From contig CBDDKB010000002.1 of assembly GCA_965229935.1 (NCBI GenBank), positions 2,480,001-2,544,000 of the forward strand: a stretch of 64,000 nt of DNA, in the 5' to 3' direction. The DNA comes from SPJN01 sp965229935 (GTDB lineage Bacteria; Pseudomonadota; Alphaproteobacteria; SPJN01). The notes beneath the pieces are model-generated. The model was given only the letters and a program-made list of their open reading frames with translations. It was not told the origin of the DNA and ran no database searches. The position numbers were made by a program, and so were the translations under genes. Every line of letters starts with the position of its first letter. Position 1 is the first letter of the stretch. This document shows positions 42,350 to 50,793 of the stretch, in pieces.

Positions 42350-42637
42350 ATGGCAAATGAAGGCTATCACGAACCGATCGAAGAACTGTCAGACGAAACC
42401 CGCGATATGCATCGGGCGATCACATCTTTGATGGAGGAGCTGGAGGCGGTTGATTGGTACAATCAGCGCGTGGATGCCTGCAAGGACCCTGAGCTGAAGG
42501 CCATCCTTGCCCATAATCGTGATGAAGAAAAAGAACACGCAGCTATGACCCTTGAATGGATCCGCCGCAAGGACCCGACAATGGATAAGGAACTGCGCGA
42601 TTTTTTATTCACGGAAAAGCCGATTGCGCATAAATAG
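42350..42637 (+). CDS. Encapsulated-ferritin-type (EncFtn) ferroxidase, stand-alone
   Basis: A 95-residue ferritin-like protein very close to Rhodospirillum rubrum EncFtn, which forms a decameric ring of dimers and oxidises Fe2+ inside encapsulin shells. Ferroxidase-centre residues line up: Glu30 in SLMEELEAVDWY, Glu60 and His63 in HNRDEEKEHAAMT; Trp36/Tyr37 are also kept. R. rubrum EncFtn has a C-terminal tail with the encapsulin-targeting peptide; here the protein stops right after FLFTEKPIAHK, with no tail, and no shell gene exists in this window. Start ATG 42350, AAGGA six bases upstream. Likely iron oxidation or buffering in the cytosol. Confidence 0.92.
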   Translation: MANEGYHEPIEELSDETRDMHRAITSLMEELEAVDWYNQRVDACKDPELKAILAHNRDEEKEHAAMTLEWIRRKDPTMDKELRDFLFTEKPIAHK

Positions 42638-42671
42638 GCAGCGTCTTTGATAATTGTTGGGGCGGGGGTGG

Positions 42672-43001
42672 TTAGCCTTCCGCCTCAATAACCGGCAGGC
42701 CTTGGGCTATCCAATCGCCGATGCCGCCTGCCACATGGGCGACGCGATCACAGCCCACATGGGCGCGGTATTTTTCTGCCGCCATGGCTGACCGCCCACC
42801 CTTGGCGCAGTGGAACACGACAGGACGCGCCGGATCGCACGGCAGGGCCGCTGCATCAAATGTCGATAGGGGATGCAGTAGTGCGCCGGGGATACGGGCG
42901 GCGGCAAATTCATTTGCCTCGCGCACGTCAATCAGGATGATTTTGCCTTGGCTGATCAGGTCTGCAACCTCAGCCGGTGAAAGATTATCAAGCCAGTCCA
43001 T
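42672..43001 (-). CDS. Single-domain rhodanese-like sulfurtransferase
   Basis: A 109-residue rhodanese. ILIDVREANEFAAARIPGAL and the active-site loop FHCAKGGRSAMA with the catalytic Cys are clear; six-residue loop size fits GlpE/PspE-type sulfurtransferases that move sulfane sulfur to thiol acceptors. Start ATG 43001 behind AAAGGG; codons upstream belong to an AT-rich, non-coding stretch. Convergent with EncFtn (34 bases between stops). Divergent from the next membrane protein. Confidence 0.9.
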   Translation of the reverse strand: MDWLDNLSPAEVADLISQGKIILIDVREANEFAAARIPGALLHPLSTFDAAALPCDPARPVVFHCAKGGRSAMAAEKYRAHVGCDRVAHVAGGIGDWIAQGLPVIEAEG

Positions 43002-43113
43002 GATATGCCCTTTCTGTCTGCTCACAATATTGTTATTTGAGTATATACAGATCAATGAATATAAAGTCAATCAAGCGTGGCGTGTTTCTGATTTTGCAAA
43101 GGTAACGGGATAG

Positions 43114-43536
43114 ATGTTTGATCTGTTGATAGAGGGGCTGACAAATTACAGGGCTGAGGTCGCAACCCTGCCCTTGGGTGTCTATATCTGGATGTGGACC
43201 ATGCGCACCGTGTTGATCGCAGGGGGGCTGATCTTTATCGGCACCCGCGCCGGGCGCGTTGTGTTTCCTGTGATGGTGTTGAACATTCTGGGCCTTTGGT
43301 ATGGCAAGGGTATCTGGCCGGACCTGCCGCTTGGCCTGTTGGGCACGGGCCTGCATCTGATTTTATGGGTGCCTATGGGGATTTATCTGATCAGCTATGT
43401 TCGACAAAAGCCGCGCGCGCCCATCACATCATTCTATCACCGTCTGTCCTATCCTTGGGCGTGGGTCGCACTTGGCACCATCGGCATCAGCCTGATTTTC
43501 GATGTGCGGGAGCTTTCTGGGCTTTTGTTGGGCTGA
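43114..43536 (+). CDS. Membrane protein of unknown function
   Basis: A 140-residue protein with about four hydrophobic segments (20-45, 47-62, 70-95, 114-132) and a central RQKPRAPITSFYHRLSYPW loop. I recognise no family. Divergent from the rhodanese across 112 AT-rich bases. Confidence 0.65.
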   Translation: MFDLLIEGLTNYRAEVATLPLGVYIWMWTMRTVLIAGGLIFIGTRAGRVVFPVMVLNILGLWYGKGIWPDLPLGLLGTGLHLILWVPMGIYLISYVRQKPRAPITSFYHRLSYPWAWVALGTIGISLIFDVRELSGLLLG

Positions 43537-43660
43537 AGATAGGGGGGCATAGGCTGATCGGCGTGTGACAAGTCGGAACATGTTCTCAACAAGGTCTGCG
43601 GTCTAAAACAAGGCCCATTTTTTGAGAATTCCCAGTTTTCTGACAATTGAAAGACGCTTT

Positions 43661-44905
43661 ATGTTCCGGCGGTTTCCGCAACATCCAGACAGACAGGCCA
43701 TCCATGACGAGGCGCATGCCCGTCCGCCCCTATCCATCAAACGTGATTGGGGCGAGGTGTGGCATTGGGTACTGTCAAACGGTGTGGGCGAGGCAAGCTG
43801 GCCCAGCGCCATCGACCCGTCCCAGCGTCATCAATTGATCAAGTTTGACAATGGCGTTTTACGCTTTGAACGGCATACGGAATTTTTCGCCCTGACATGG
43901 GCGGGGACTGAGGCACCAGATGCGGAACTAAGCGCCCTGATCAGTGCTTGCCCCGGTGAACAATTGGCAGGGGCGCGGGTAATCTTTGACCCGCAGGATG
44001 AAAAACAGCAAAGCCTGTTTGGCTATGCCCGTGTGTTTGGCGGCACGATTGTGTTTGATGGGGTGCGCCTTGCCACTGATTTTCAGTTGGATGGCAATGG
44101 GCTTGTGACCTATTTGGTGGCGGGGGAGTTTGAGGATGATTTCGCCCGGGGCCGCATTGTTAAACGCTTGCTTGATATCGAAACCTATCGCATGGCGGCC
44201 CTGCTCGCCCTGCCCGTCGTGCAAAAACATATCGGCGATCTTGAGCGGTTGGAGCAGCGATCTGCCGCTGCAGCGCGTGAGCTACCCTCTGACGATGCAA
44301 AGAATGGCCCGGGCGGGATCACGGATGATGCGGCGTTGAAACAAAGCGTCAGCCAGCTCACAGCCGTTTTGGCGGAATTGGGCGAGCTGTCGGAACGGGT
44401 GCGTTTCCGGTTGTCTGCCAGTCAGGCCTATTATGATTTGGTCGATGATCGGCTGGACAGTTTAAAAGAACAACCTGTCGGCCAACGCCAGACCCTGAAA
44501 GGGTTTATTGATCATCGACTGGCACCGGGTATGAAAACCGTTTCAGCCTTTGAACGTCGCCTGACCGCCCTGTCAGCGCAAGTGGCGAATGCGCTTGCCC
44601 TTGCGCGCACGCGGGCCGAAATGATGATCGAGATTCAGAACCAGTCCCTGCTGCAAAGCATGGAAGAACGTGCCCGTCAGCAGGTTCACCTGTCCCAAGC
44701 GGTGGAGGGGCTGTCGACCGCGGCCATCACCTATTACGCCATTGGCCTATTATCCTATGTGCTCAAAGCCCTGCCGGATATCCCAAATGTGAAGGACGAG
44801 GCTTTGCTCGCCCTCGCCATTCCGTTGGTGGCGGTGATTGTGTGGCGGCGGACCAGAAAGATCACCAAACGTATCATCGGCAAGGTTTCACCGCAGGCTG
44901 ATTGA
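43661..44905 (+). CDS. DUF3422 family protein
   Basis: A 414-residue protein of the DUF3422 family, typical of proteobacteria and of unknown function. The family start is intact (AIHDEAHARPP), as are VRLATDFQLDGNGLVTYLVA-like segments (read here as GVRLATDF and GNGLVTYLV). The C-terminal third has a coiled-coil region (about 190-330) followed by two hydrophobic segments near 350-410, so it is likely anchored in the inner membrane with a large cytoplasmic part. Start ATG 43661 behind GAAAGA; TTG 43622 is an in-frame alternative. Confidence 0.85.
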   Translation: MFRRFPQHPDRQAIHDEAHARPPLSIKRDWGEVWHWVLSNGVGEASWPSAIDPSQRHQLIKFDNGVLRFERHTEFFALTWAGTEAPDAELSALISACPGEQLAGARVIFDPQDEKQQSLFGYARVFGGTIVFDGVRLATDFQLDGNGLVTYLVAGEFEDDFARGRIVKRLLDIETYRMAALLALPVVQKHIGDLERLEQRSAAAARELPSDDAKNGPGGITDDAALKQSVSQLTAVLAELGELSERVRFRLSASQAYYDLVDDRLDSLKEQPVGQRQTLKGFIDHRLAPGMKTVSAFERRLTALSAQVANALALARTRAEMMIEIQNQSLLQSMEERARQQVHLSQAVEGLSTAAITYYAIGLLSYVLKALPDIPNVKDEALLALAIPLVAVIVWRRTRKITKRIIGKVSPQAD

Positions 44906-44987
44906 TTTGAGGTGTTGGCTTTGCGGGGGCTTTGCACGCGTTTCTATAATCCCTAGACTGGTGTAAATAATTGATCAGGGGGATAAG

Positions 44988-45767
44988 ATGGCCAACACAG
45001 CTTTAATCACAGGCGCATCAAGCGGTATCGGTGCTGAGTTTGCACGCATTCATGCAGCAACGGGCGGCGACCTTGTTTTGGTGGCGCGCCGGGAAGAGGC
45101 GCTGAACGCGCTGAAGGATGAGCTTCAGTCCCAGCATAATATTGCCGTGACGGTTATCCCTGCTGATTTGAATGACGAAACCGCGCCGCAACAGATTTTC
45201 AGTACCGTCCAGCAATTGGGGATCGACATTGATATTCTGATCAACAATGCAGGCTTTGGCGGGCGGGGCCTGTTTCATGAACGGGACTGGGATCAGGACC
45301 GATCAATGATACAGGTGAATATCGTTGCCCTGTCGGCCCTGACGCGCCTGTTTGTGCCGGTGTTTGTTGCCAAAAATGCGGGCCGGATTTTGAACGTGTC
45401 GTCAACAGCCTCCCTCATGCCGGGGCCATTGCAGGCGGTCTATTACGCAACGAAGGCGTTTGTAACCTCGTTCAGCAATGCATTGGCCGAAGAATTAAGC
45501 GGCACCAATATCACCGTCACCGCCCTGTTGCCCGGCGCAACCGATACCGGCTTTTCAGCGGCGTCTGATTTGCAGGGCACTGATCTTTTTGCCGGTGCCG
45601 TGCCCCCGCACGGTGTGGCACAGGCAGGCTATAACGCCATGATGGCAGGCAAGATGGATGTGATTGCGGGCCTGCCCCTCGGTCAGCGCATTATGGTCAA
45701 GCTGATGCCACTGCTGCCTAAAAAGATGATCCTGAAACAAATCAGGGCCATGCAAGAAGTTGACTGA
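44988..45767 (+). CDS. Short-chain dehydrogenase/reductase
   Basis: A 259-residue SDR of the DltE/YqjQ-like type. Cofactor motif TGASSGIGAEFARI, NNAGFGGRG, catalytic Ser in LNVSSTASLMP and Tyr-Lys in YYATKAFV are complete. The C-terminal part (LLPGATDTGFSAASD) is usual for this subgroup, which acts on unspecified lipophilic or sugar carbonyls. Free-standing, with a possible bidirectional terminator directly behind it. Confidence 0.88.
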   Translation: MANTALITGASSGIGAEFARIHAATGGDLVLVARREEALNALKDELQSQHNIAVTVIPADLNDETAPQQIFSTVQQLGIDIDILINNAGFGGRGLFHERDWDQDRSMIQVNIVALSALTRLFVPVFVAKNAGRILNVSSTASLMPGPLQAVYYATKAFVTSFSNALAEELSGTNITVTALLPGATDTGFSAASDLQGTDLFAGAVPPHGVAQAGYNAMMAGKMDVIAGLPLGQRIMVKLMPLLPKKMILKQIRAMQEVD

Positions 45768-45779
45768 TCATGACGGTCC

Positions 45780-45804
45780 AACCAAGCCTTTAGGTGGCTT
45801 GGTT
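45780..45804. terminator. Bidirectional hairpin between convergent genes
   Basis: AACCAAGCC (45780-45788) and GGCTTGGTT (45796-45804) form a perfect 9-base stem with loop TTTAGGT between the SDR and pit stops. No long T-run on either strand, so termination efficiency is uncertain. Confidence 0.55.
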
Positions 45805-47290
45805 AGCCAGCAACCATTTGCAGACAGAAATAAAGCGCGCCTGACAAAAGCGCGGCGGCAGGCACGGTTATCAGCCATGCCGCGATGATGGTCATAAAAT
45901 GGGACCGTCTGACAAGTTTGCGGCGGCTGCGTTCTTCTGCTGAATATTGTGGCCGTTCGGGCATATTGTTTTGCAGCTTTTTAAAGCGCCGCTCTACATG
46001 CCATTCGCGGAAGAAACCAACCCCGAACACAGCCCCCACCGCAATATGGGTAGAGCTGACGGGCAGGCCCAGCCAGCTTGCTACAATCACGGTGATGGCC
46101 GCAGACAGCGCCACGCAATAGGCGCGCATGGGGTTCAGCTTTGTGATTTGGCTGCCCACAGTGCGGATCAGTTTGGGTCCGAACAAGAACAACCCAAACG
46201 AAATACCAAAGGCACCGACCACCATAACCCAAAAGGGGATGGAAACGGCGTGCGTGAAGTCGCCCGTTCCCGCGGCCTGCACAATTGCTGCCAACGGGCC
46301 GACAGCATTTGCTACATCATTGGCCCCGTGGGCAAAGCTTAATAGCGCGGCTGAGACGATCAGGGGAATGCCGAACAACACCTTCAGCGACTTGTTCCGG
46401 TTTTCAAGACCCTGTGACTGGCGACGGATGACGGGGATCATGGCCTGCCATACGATCACGCCTGTAACAGCGCCGATCATCAGCGAGGTCGCAAGGTCAA
46501 TCTTGATGACTTTTTTCAGGCCCTTGAGCGCAAGGTAGGAGGCAAAGGCACCGCCCATAATCCCGACCAGCACGGGCACCCATTTGCGGGCAGCGGCGAT
46601 CTTGTCATCCTGATAGATGATGCGCGATTTGATGAACCACAAAAACCCAGCCGCGATCAAACCACCCAATAGGGGGGAGATTACCCAGCTTGCCGCGATC
46701 TTGGCCATTGTGCCCCAACTCACAGCGGCAAAGCCTGCCGCTGCGATCCCGGCACCCATCACCCCGCCCACGACGGAATGGGTGGTTGAAACGGGCGCAC
46801 CGATCCATGTGGCGAGATTGACCCAAAGGGCAGAGGCAAGCAGCGCCGCCATCATCGCCCAGATAAAGGTGGTGGCGTCTGCCATACTTTCAGGGGCGAT
46901 AATCCCTTTTGCGATGGTGGACACAACATCGCCGCCTGCGATCAATGCCCCGGCGCTTTCAAAAATGGCGGCGATCAGAATGGCCCCGCCCATAGACAGG
47001 GCATTGGCACCCACCGCCGGACCCATATTATTGGCAACATCATTGGCCCCGATATTCAGCGCCATATAGGCCCCGATGACGGCGGCGATTACCACAGCAA
47101 GCGTGCTGCTGGATTGATCAAGAAACAGGATCGCGTAAAGGCCGACAACAACAATAAACCCAAGCGCAATGCCGGATCCCATTAGCGGTTTGCCGACAAA
47201 TCCGGTGGCTTGTTCCAGTCGTGAAAAGCGGCGCAGGTCCCTGTCCAGCGTTTCAAGATGTTTGGCGTCCAGCTTCGGTGGTTTGCTCAT
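45803..47290 (-). CDS. pit: Inorganic phosphate transporter, PiT family
   Basis: A 495-residue inner-membrane H+- or Na+-driven phosphate symporter. Both PiT signature repeats are present: IGANDVANNMGPAVGA in the N-terminal half and AHGANDVANAVGPLAA in the C-terminal half, with ~10 membrane segments and a central cytoplasmic loop. N-terminal hydrophilic part (about 40 residues, KHLETLDRDLRRFSRLEQAT) is characteristic of alphaproteobacterial Pit. Divergent from a globin gene; a PHO-box-like array lies between them, fitting the known PhoB control (usually repression) of low-affinity Pit in alphaproteobacteria. Confidence 0.93.
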   Translation of the reverse strand: MSKPPKLDAKHLETLDRDLRRFSRLEQATGFVGKPLMGSGIALGFIVVVGLYAILFLDQSSSTLAVVIAAVIGAYMALNIGANDVANNMGPAVGANALSMGGAILIAAIFESAGALIAGGDVVSTIAKGIIAPESMADATTFIWAMMAALLASALWVNLATWIGAPVSTTHSVVGGVMGAGIAAAGFAAVSWGTMAKIAASWVISPLLGGLIAAGFLWFIKSRIIYQDDKIAAARKWVPVLVGIMGGAFASYLALKGLKKVIKIDLATSLMIGAVTGVIVWQAMIPVIRRQSQGLENRNKSLKVLFGIPLIVSAALLSFAHGANDVANAVGPLAAIVQAAGTGDFTHAVSIPFWVMVVGAFGISFGLFLFGPKLIRTVGSQITKLNPMRAYCVALSAAITVIVASWLGLPVSSTHIAVGAVFGVGFFREWHVERRFKKLQNNMPERPQYSAEERSRRKLVRRSHFMTIIAAWLITVPAAALLSGALYFCLQMVAG

Positions 47291-47370
47291 TGCCTATATC
47301 CCCCGCCATCAGGCAATTGGTCTTGCTTGGCTGCATTAAATCAGCCCCCTATAGATTCGGAAACAAGATA

Positions 47371-47399
47371 GTGTCATAAAACTGTAATATTTTTGTCAT
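47371..47399. promoter_or_regulatory. Triple PHO-box-like half-site array
   Basis: Three direct half-sites in exact 11-base phase: GTGTCAT (47371-47377), CTGTAAT (47382-47388) and TTGTCAT (47393-47399), each close to the PhoB consensus CTGTCAT. It lies 81 bases upstream of pit and 40 bases upstream of the globin, in the globin orientation. Good sequence evidence for a PhoB site; regulatory sign is inference. Confidence 0.65.
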
Positions 47400-47438
47400 G
47401 ATCAGAAATCAGGGAAATCTGGCAGATTTGGGCCAATT

Positions 47439-47828
47439 ATGGTGAAACCGGGCACATATGTAGCGGACTCTTTGGCGCTGGTGGCGGATCGCGTGGGCGA
47501 CCCGACAGGCCCGCTTTATCAAAGCCTGTTTGAGCAATATCCCGCGTTTGAGGATTTGTTCGCGCTTGACACTGATCAGGCGGTGCGCGGCTCCATGTTG
47601 ATGCATGTGTTTGAATGTATTGATGATTATTTCGCGGGCAAGCGCGTCGCCTTCAGCTTTGTGGCGTCAAGCAGGATTGTCCATGAAGGCTATGGCGTGC
47701 CGCAAGACCAGTTCGACCAGTTTTTCGTGACTTTAAAGGATTTTTGCCGCAAGGCGCTGGGGGATGACTGGTCAGACGAGATGGAGGCGGAATGGTCAAC
47801 CATGTTGGCTGACTTTGCCGCCGCCTGA
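47439..47828 (+). CDS. Bacterial globin-like protein
   Basis: A 129-residue protein with the all-helical pattern of single-domain globins: an early LYQSLFEQYPAFEDLF helix pair, a middle helix ending FECIDDY, and the probable proximal His in SSRIVHEGYGVPQDQF, where the H-x-x-Y-G-V pattern matches the F-helix of bacterial globins. A C-terminal helix (EMEAEWSTMLADF) follows. Such proteins bind haem and may bind O2 or NO or sense redox. Divergent from pit. Which globin class is unclear. Confidence 0.75.
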   Translation: MVKPGTYVADSLALVADRVGDPTGPLYQSLFEQYPAFEDLFALDTDQAVRGSMLMHVFECIDDYFAGKRVAFSFVASSRIVHEGYGVPQDQFDQFFVTLKDFCRKALGDDWSDEMEAEWSTMLADFAAA

Positions 47829-47844
47829 TGAGCCGTTACGCGCC

Positions 47845-48789
47845 TTACGCACCGCTGGCGATTTTTGTGATCGGGGTGACCTCATAGCTGGGTTCAATAC
47901 TTGCGATCTGCCCGGTAGCGCGCGCGGTCGCGATGGTCTTGCAGGGCAGTTCCCCCACGGCCCAGCGGATCAGCTTGGCCTTAAGCGCCTCATTCGGGCG
48001 CAGGATAAAACGGTCAAATGTGGGGCCATGATAAGTGCCGGTCATTTTTCGAGCCCAGTCAGGCATCATCATCATTGATCCATGCACACCCATCCACATG
48101 TCATAACGCTGCCTGCCTGTGGTTTCCATATCGCCGCTGGTGCCGATCAGGAAATCGTAAAATTGCCGGGTCTGGTCGTTAAAGGCCAAGTGCGGGCGCA
48201 TCTGTTCAACATAATCTGTCAGCTCTGCCACGGTTTCGGGCACCCAGTCCGCGCCACCCATGCGGCCAATCACGGCCTGTTCTTTCAGGTACTGGTCTTT
48301 TTCTGCGCGCGTCAGCGGCCCGTTATAGCGTTCATAGGCCATCATAATCGCCCAGGGGATACAGGTGTGAACCCAGCCGATCAATTCAGGCTGCAATGCC
48401 TGATAGGGCACCCCATCACCGCGCACGCCATTGATTCGGCTATGCACCATTTTGACCTGTTCGATCACGCGGGTTGCCGCCGTGGTATTGCCGAAGGTTG
48501 ACCGCAACACATAGCCCAGCGTGTTGCGCGCCCGGCTTAAGGGGTCGCCCCGATAGTTTGACTGGGTGAACACCCCGTCCATGACAGACGGGTGTAACAC
48601 TTCCATCAGAACAGCGGATGATCCGGCGGCTGACACACTGGCAAGGTCGCCATTGATTTTCCAAGACATGCTGTCAGGACCACCCGATAGACCCGGATCA
48701 CCCGCGGGGCCGTCGTAAATGGCAGCTTCATCGTGGCGGCCGCCAACCTCTTCCATGACGGCGATGAACTTGTCCTTGATGGTTTGCAT
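47845..48789 (-). CDS. MpaB-type oxygenase (DUF2236)
   Basis: A 314-residue soluble DUF2236 protein, the family of MpaB oxygenases and rubber-oxygenase (Lcp) relatives. Segments match: SSAVLMEVLHPSVMDGV, HSRINGVRGDG, and ELIGWVHTCIPWAIMMAYERY with a likely haem- or metal-ligand His. Lcp enzymes use a b-type haem to cleave isoprenoid chains; others cleave sesquiterpene-type side chains. The true substrate here is unknown. Convergent with the globin gene, 16 bases apart. Confidence 0.85.
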   Translation of the reverse strand: MQTIKDKFIAVMEEVGGRHDEAAIYDGPAGDPGLSGGPDSMSWKINGDLASVSAAGSSAVLMEVLHPSVMDGVFTQSNYRGDPLSRARNTLGYVLRSTFGNTTAATRVIEQVKMVHSRINGVRGDGVPYQALQPELIGWVHTCIPWAIMMAYERYNGPLTRAEKDQYLKEQAVIGRMGGADWVPETVAELTDYVEQMRPHLAFNDQTRQFYDFLIGTSGDMETTGRQRYDMWMGVHGSMMMMPDWARKMTGTYHGPTFDRFILRPNEALKAKLIRWAVGELPCKTIATARATGQIASIEPSYEVTPITKIASGA

Positions 48790-48838
48790 AGCGATACCCT
48801 TGAATAACAGATGTTCCCAAGTTAGCGCACGTCAACAC

Positions 48839-50524
48839 CTATAGCCAGCCTTCCCGGCGCAGAAGCTTTTCAGCATCGGTTGAGCCTTTTGCGTGGGCTT
48901 TTAACAGCCACTCCCGCGCCTTTGCCCGGTCTTCCTCAACCGCCTTGCCGATAATATAATCGCGGGCGACCATGACCATTGCATCCACATTGCCCAATTG
49001 TGCCGCCTTTAGGGCATAGCCAAAGGCTTTCTCGTCAGACTGGTCGACGAGAAAGCCCAGATAATAGATTCCAGCCAATTTAAGCAGCGCCCGGTCATCA
49101 TTATTGGCGCCCGCTTTTTCCAGAAAATAGAGGGCCTTCTTATAGTCTTGCGGCAAATATGTGCCATCCAGATAGGCCTCCGCGACTGGGGCGAACGCGT
49201 TCGCGTGGCCGCCTTCAGCAGCCTTGGCAAACCATTTATAGGCAGTGAGCCAATCTTTCGGGACGCCCCTGCCATTGATATAAAGGACACCCAGCCGATA
49301 TTGCGCATCATGCACGTTCAGTTCAGCGGCCTTGCGATACCAGTCTGCTGCGGCGGCGTAATCCTGCGGCACGCCGGAGCCTTTTTCATATAATAAGCCG
49401 ATATTGCGCATGGACCATGCCCGCCCTTTTTCAGCCGCCAGTCGATAATAGATCATGGCTTGCTGATAGTTTTGCGGTACGCCGTCGCCGTCATTATAGA
49501 AAATTCCCAGCCACTCTTCGGCTGCGCCATCTTTGGTCGGCAGTGCCTTTTCAAACCAAAGGCGGGCCTTTACATAATCCTGCGGAAATCCGTCCAACCC
49601 CCGACGATAACAATCCGCAACAGACACATAGGCAGGCTTATATTCCTGGTTCGCTGATTGCTGCAGCAATTGGCATGACTTGTGCAAGTCTTGGCGGGTC
49701 CCATGCCCGGCGCCATAAAGCGCAGCGAGATTGACTTGCGCGGCGGCAAAGCCCTGATTGGCAGCTAACTGCGTCCAGTAAAAGGCCTTGTTAAAATCCT
49801 GCGGAATAGCTGTGCCCTCGTAATACATGACCCCCAGCACATATTGCGCCCGCATATGGCCCGCGCGGGCAGCTTTATCGAAATAATAAAGCGCCTTTTG
49901 CATGTCCTTCGCGACACCATCACCTTTATAATATTTGAGGCCTTGACGATAATCTTTCTTGGCGTCGGAAGAGGTTGCGGCGGGTCGTTGTTGTGTAGAT
50001 TGTTGTTTTGGGGTGGGGGCGCTATTCGCGACCCGCCAGCCGGGATCTCGAAAGATCTGGCTTACAGATTCGTATGGCCTGACTCCCGTATAGCCGCGTC
50101 TGATCCAGTTTGCATGAACTTCAGAGGCGGAATTGCCAGCCTGAATCCCCCTATCAAACCAATAAAGCGCCATCTTTTCACTGGGTGCCACGCCGTACCC
50201 GTTCAAATAGATGTAGCCAAGGCTGCTAAAGGCTCTTTTCATGCCCATTGCGGCTGCCTTTTCGAACCAGTGGCGCGCATTGGCATAGTCGGGACGACCA
50301 TCGGGGCTGAGCTTGCCGTCGAAATAAAGTGATCCGACATTAAAATAGGCAGTGCGGTACCCCTGATCGCCTGAAGCGACCCAGTAGCGCGCAGCCAGAT
50401 CATATTGGCGCTGCTCATAATGTTGAAAACCGCTGTAAAAACTTTGGTTGGCCTGCGCTGCATTGCCGAACAGGACAAGCATTAGGGCCAGTCCAATGCC
50501 GCGTCCTATTGATGTTAGGGTCAT
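48839..50524 (-). CDS. Exported Sel1-repeat (TPR-like) protein
   Basis: About 561 residues with a signal peptide (RGIGLALMLVLFGNAAQAN, cleavage after AQA) and roughly twelve Sel1 repeats, e.g. YLNGYGVAPSEKMALYWFDR, YNDGDGVPQNYQQAMIYYR, YEKGSGVPQDYAAAADWYRK. A non-repetitive, Pro/Gln-rich linker at about 165-190 breaks the array after the first three repeats. Sel1 proteins are scaffolds in the periplasm or at the envelope, often for polysaccharide or signalling complexes. Start ATG 50524 behind GGGAGAG. Partner unknown. Confidence 0.87.
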   Translation of the reverse strand: MTLTSIGRGIGLALMLVLFGNAAQANQSFYSGFQHYEQRQYDLAARYWVASGDQGYRTAYFNVGSLYFDGKLSPDGRPDYANARHWFEKAAAMGMKRAFSSLGYIYLNGYGVAPSEKMALYWFDRGIQAGNSASEVHANWIRRGYTGVRPYESVSQIFRDPGWRVANSAPTPKQQSTQQRPAATSSDAKKDYRQGLKYYKGDGVAKDMQKALYYFDKAARAGHMRAQYVLGVMYYEGTAIPQDFNKAFYWTQLAANQGFAAAQVNLAALYGAGHGTRQDLHKSCQLLQQSANQEYKPAYVSVADCYRRGLDGFPQDYVKARLWFEKALPTKDGAAEEWLGIFYNDGDGVPQNYQQAMIYYRLAAEKGRAWSMRNIGLLYEKGSGVPQDYAAAADWYRKAAELNVHDAQYRLGVLYINGRGVPKDWLTAYKWFAKAAEGGHANAFAPVAEAYLDGTYLPQDYKKALYFLEKAGANNDDRALLKLAGIYYLGFLVDQSDEKAFGYALKAAQLGNVDAMVMVARDYIIGKAVEEDRAKAREWLLKAHAKGSTDAEKLLRREGWL

Positions 50525-50793
50525 GCTCGCTCTCCCGCCCAATTCTGCGATTTTTGACAGTTTAGATAGCTCAAGCCCCGCGCCATATAGTGCATTCGGG
50601 CTATGGGGGTCGCCTGTGCGCCGGAGCGCCCTAATCATATAATCTGCTAAATCGATAACAGTAATGGTTTTAATTCGTTTTTCAATTTAATGGCCGAGCG
50701 TTATTGTTTGCCCAATCGTCATGAAAATGACTGAGACGAGCTTTTAGATTGTTTGCCAATGGCGCGCGAGGCGCCAATAAATGGGAGAGAAAA

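Noticed and set aside
41881..43536. Encapsulin shell gene near EncFtn
   Set aside because: The neighbours are small membrane proteins and a rhodanese; none has the HK97-type fold length or sequence of an encapsulin.
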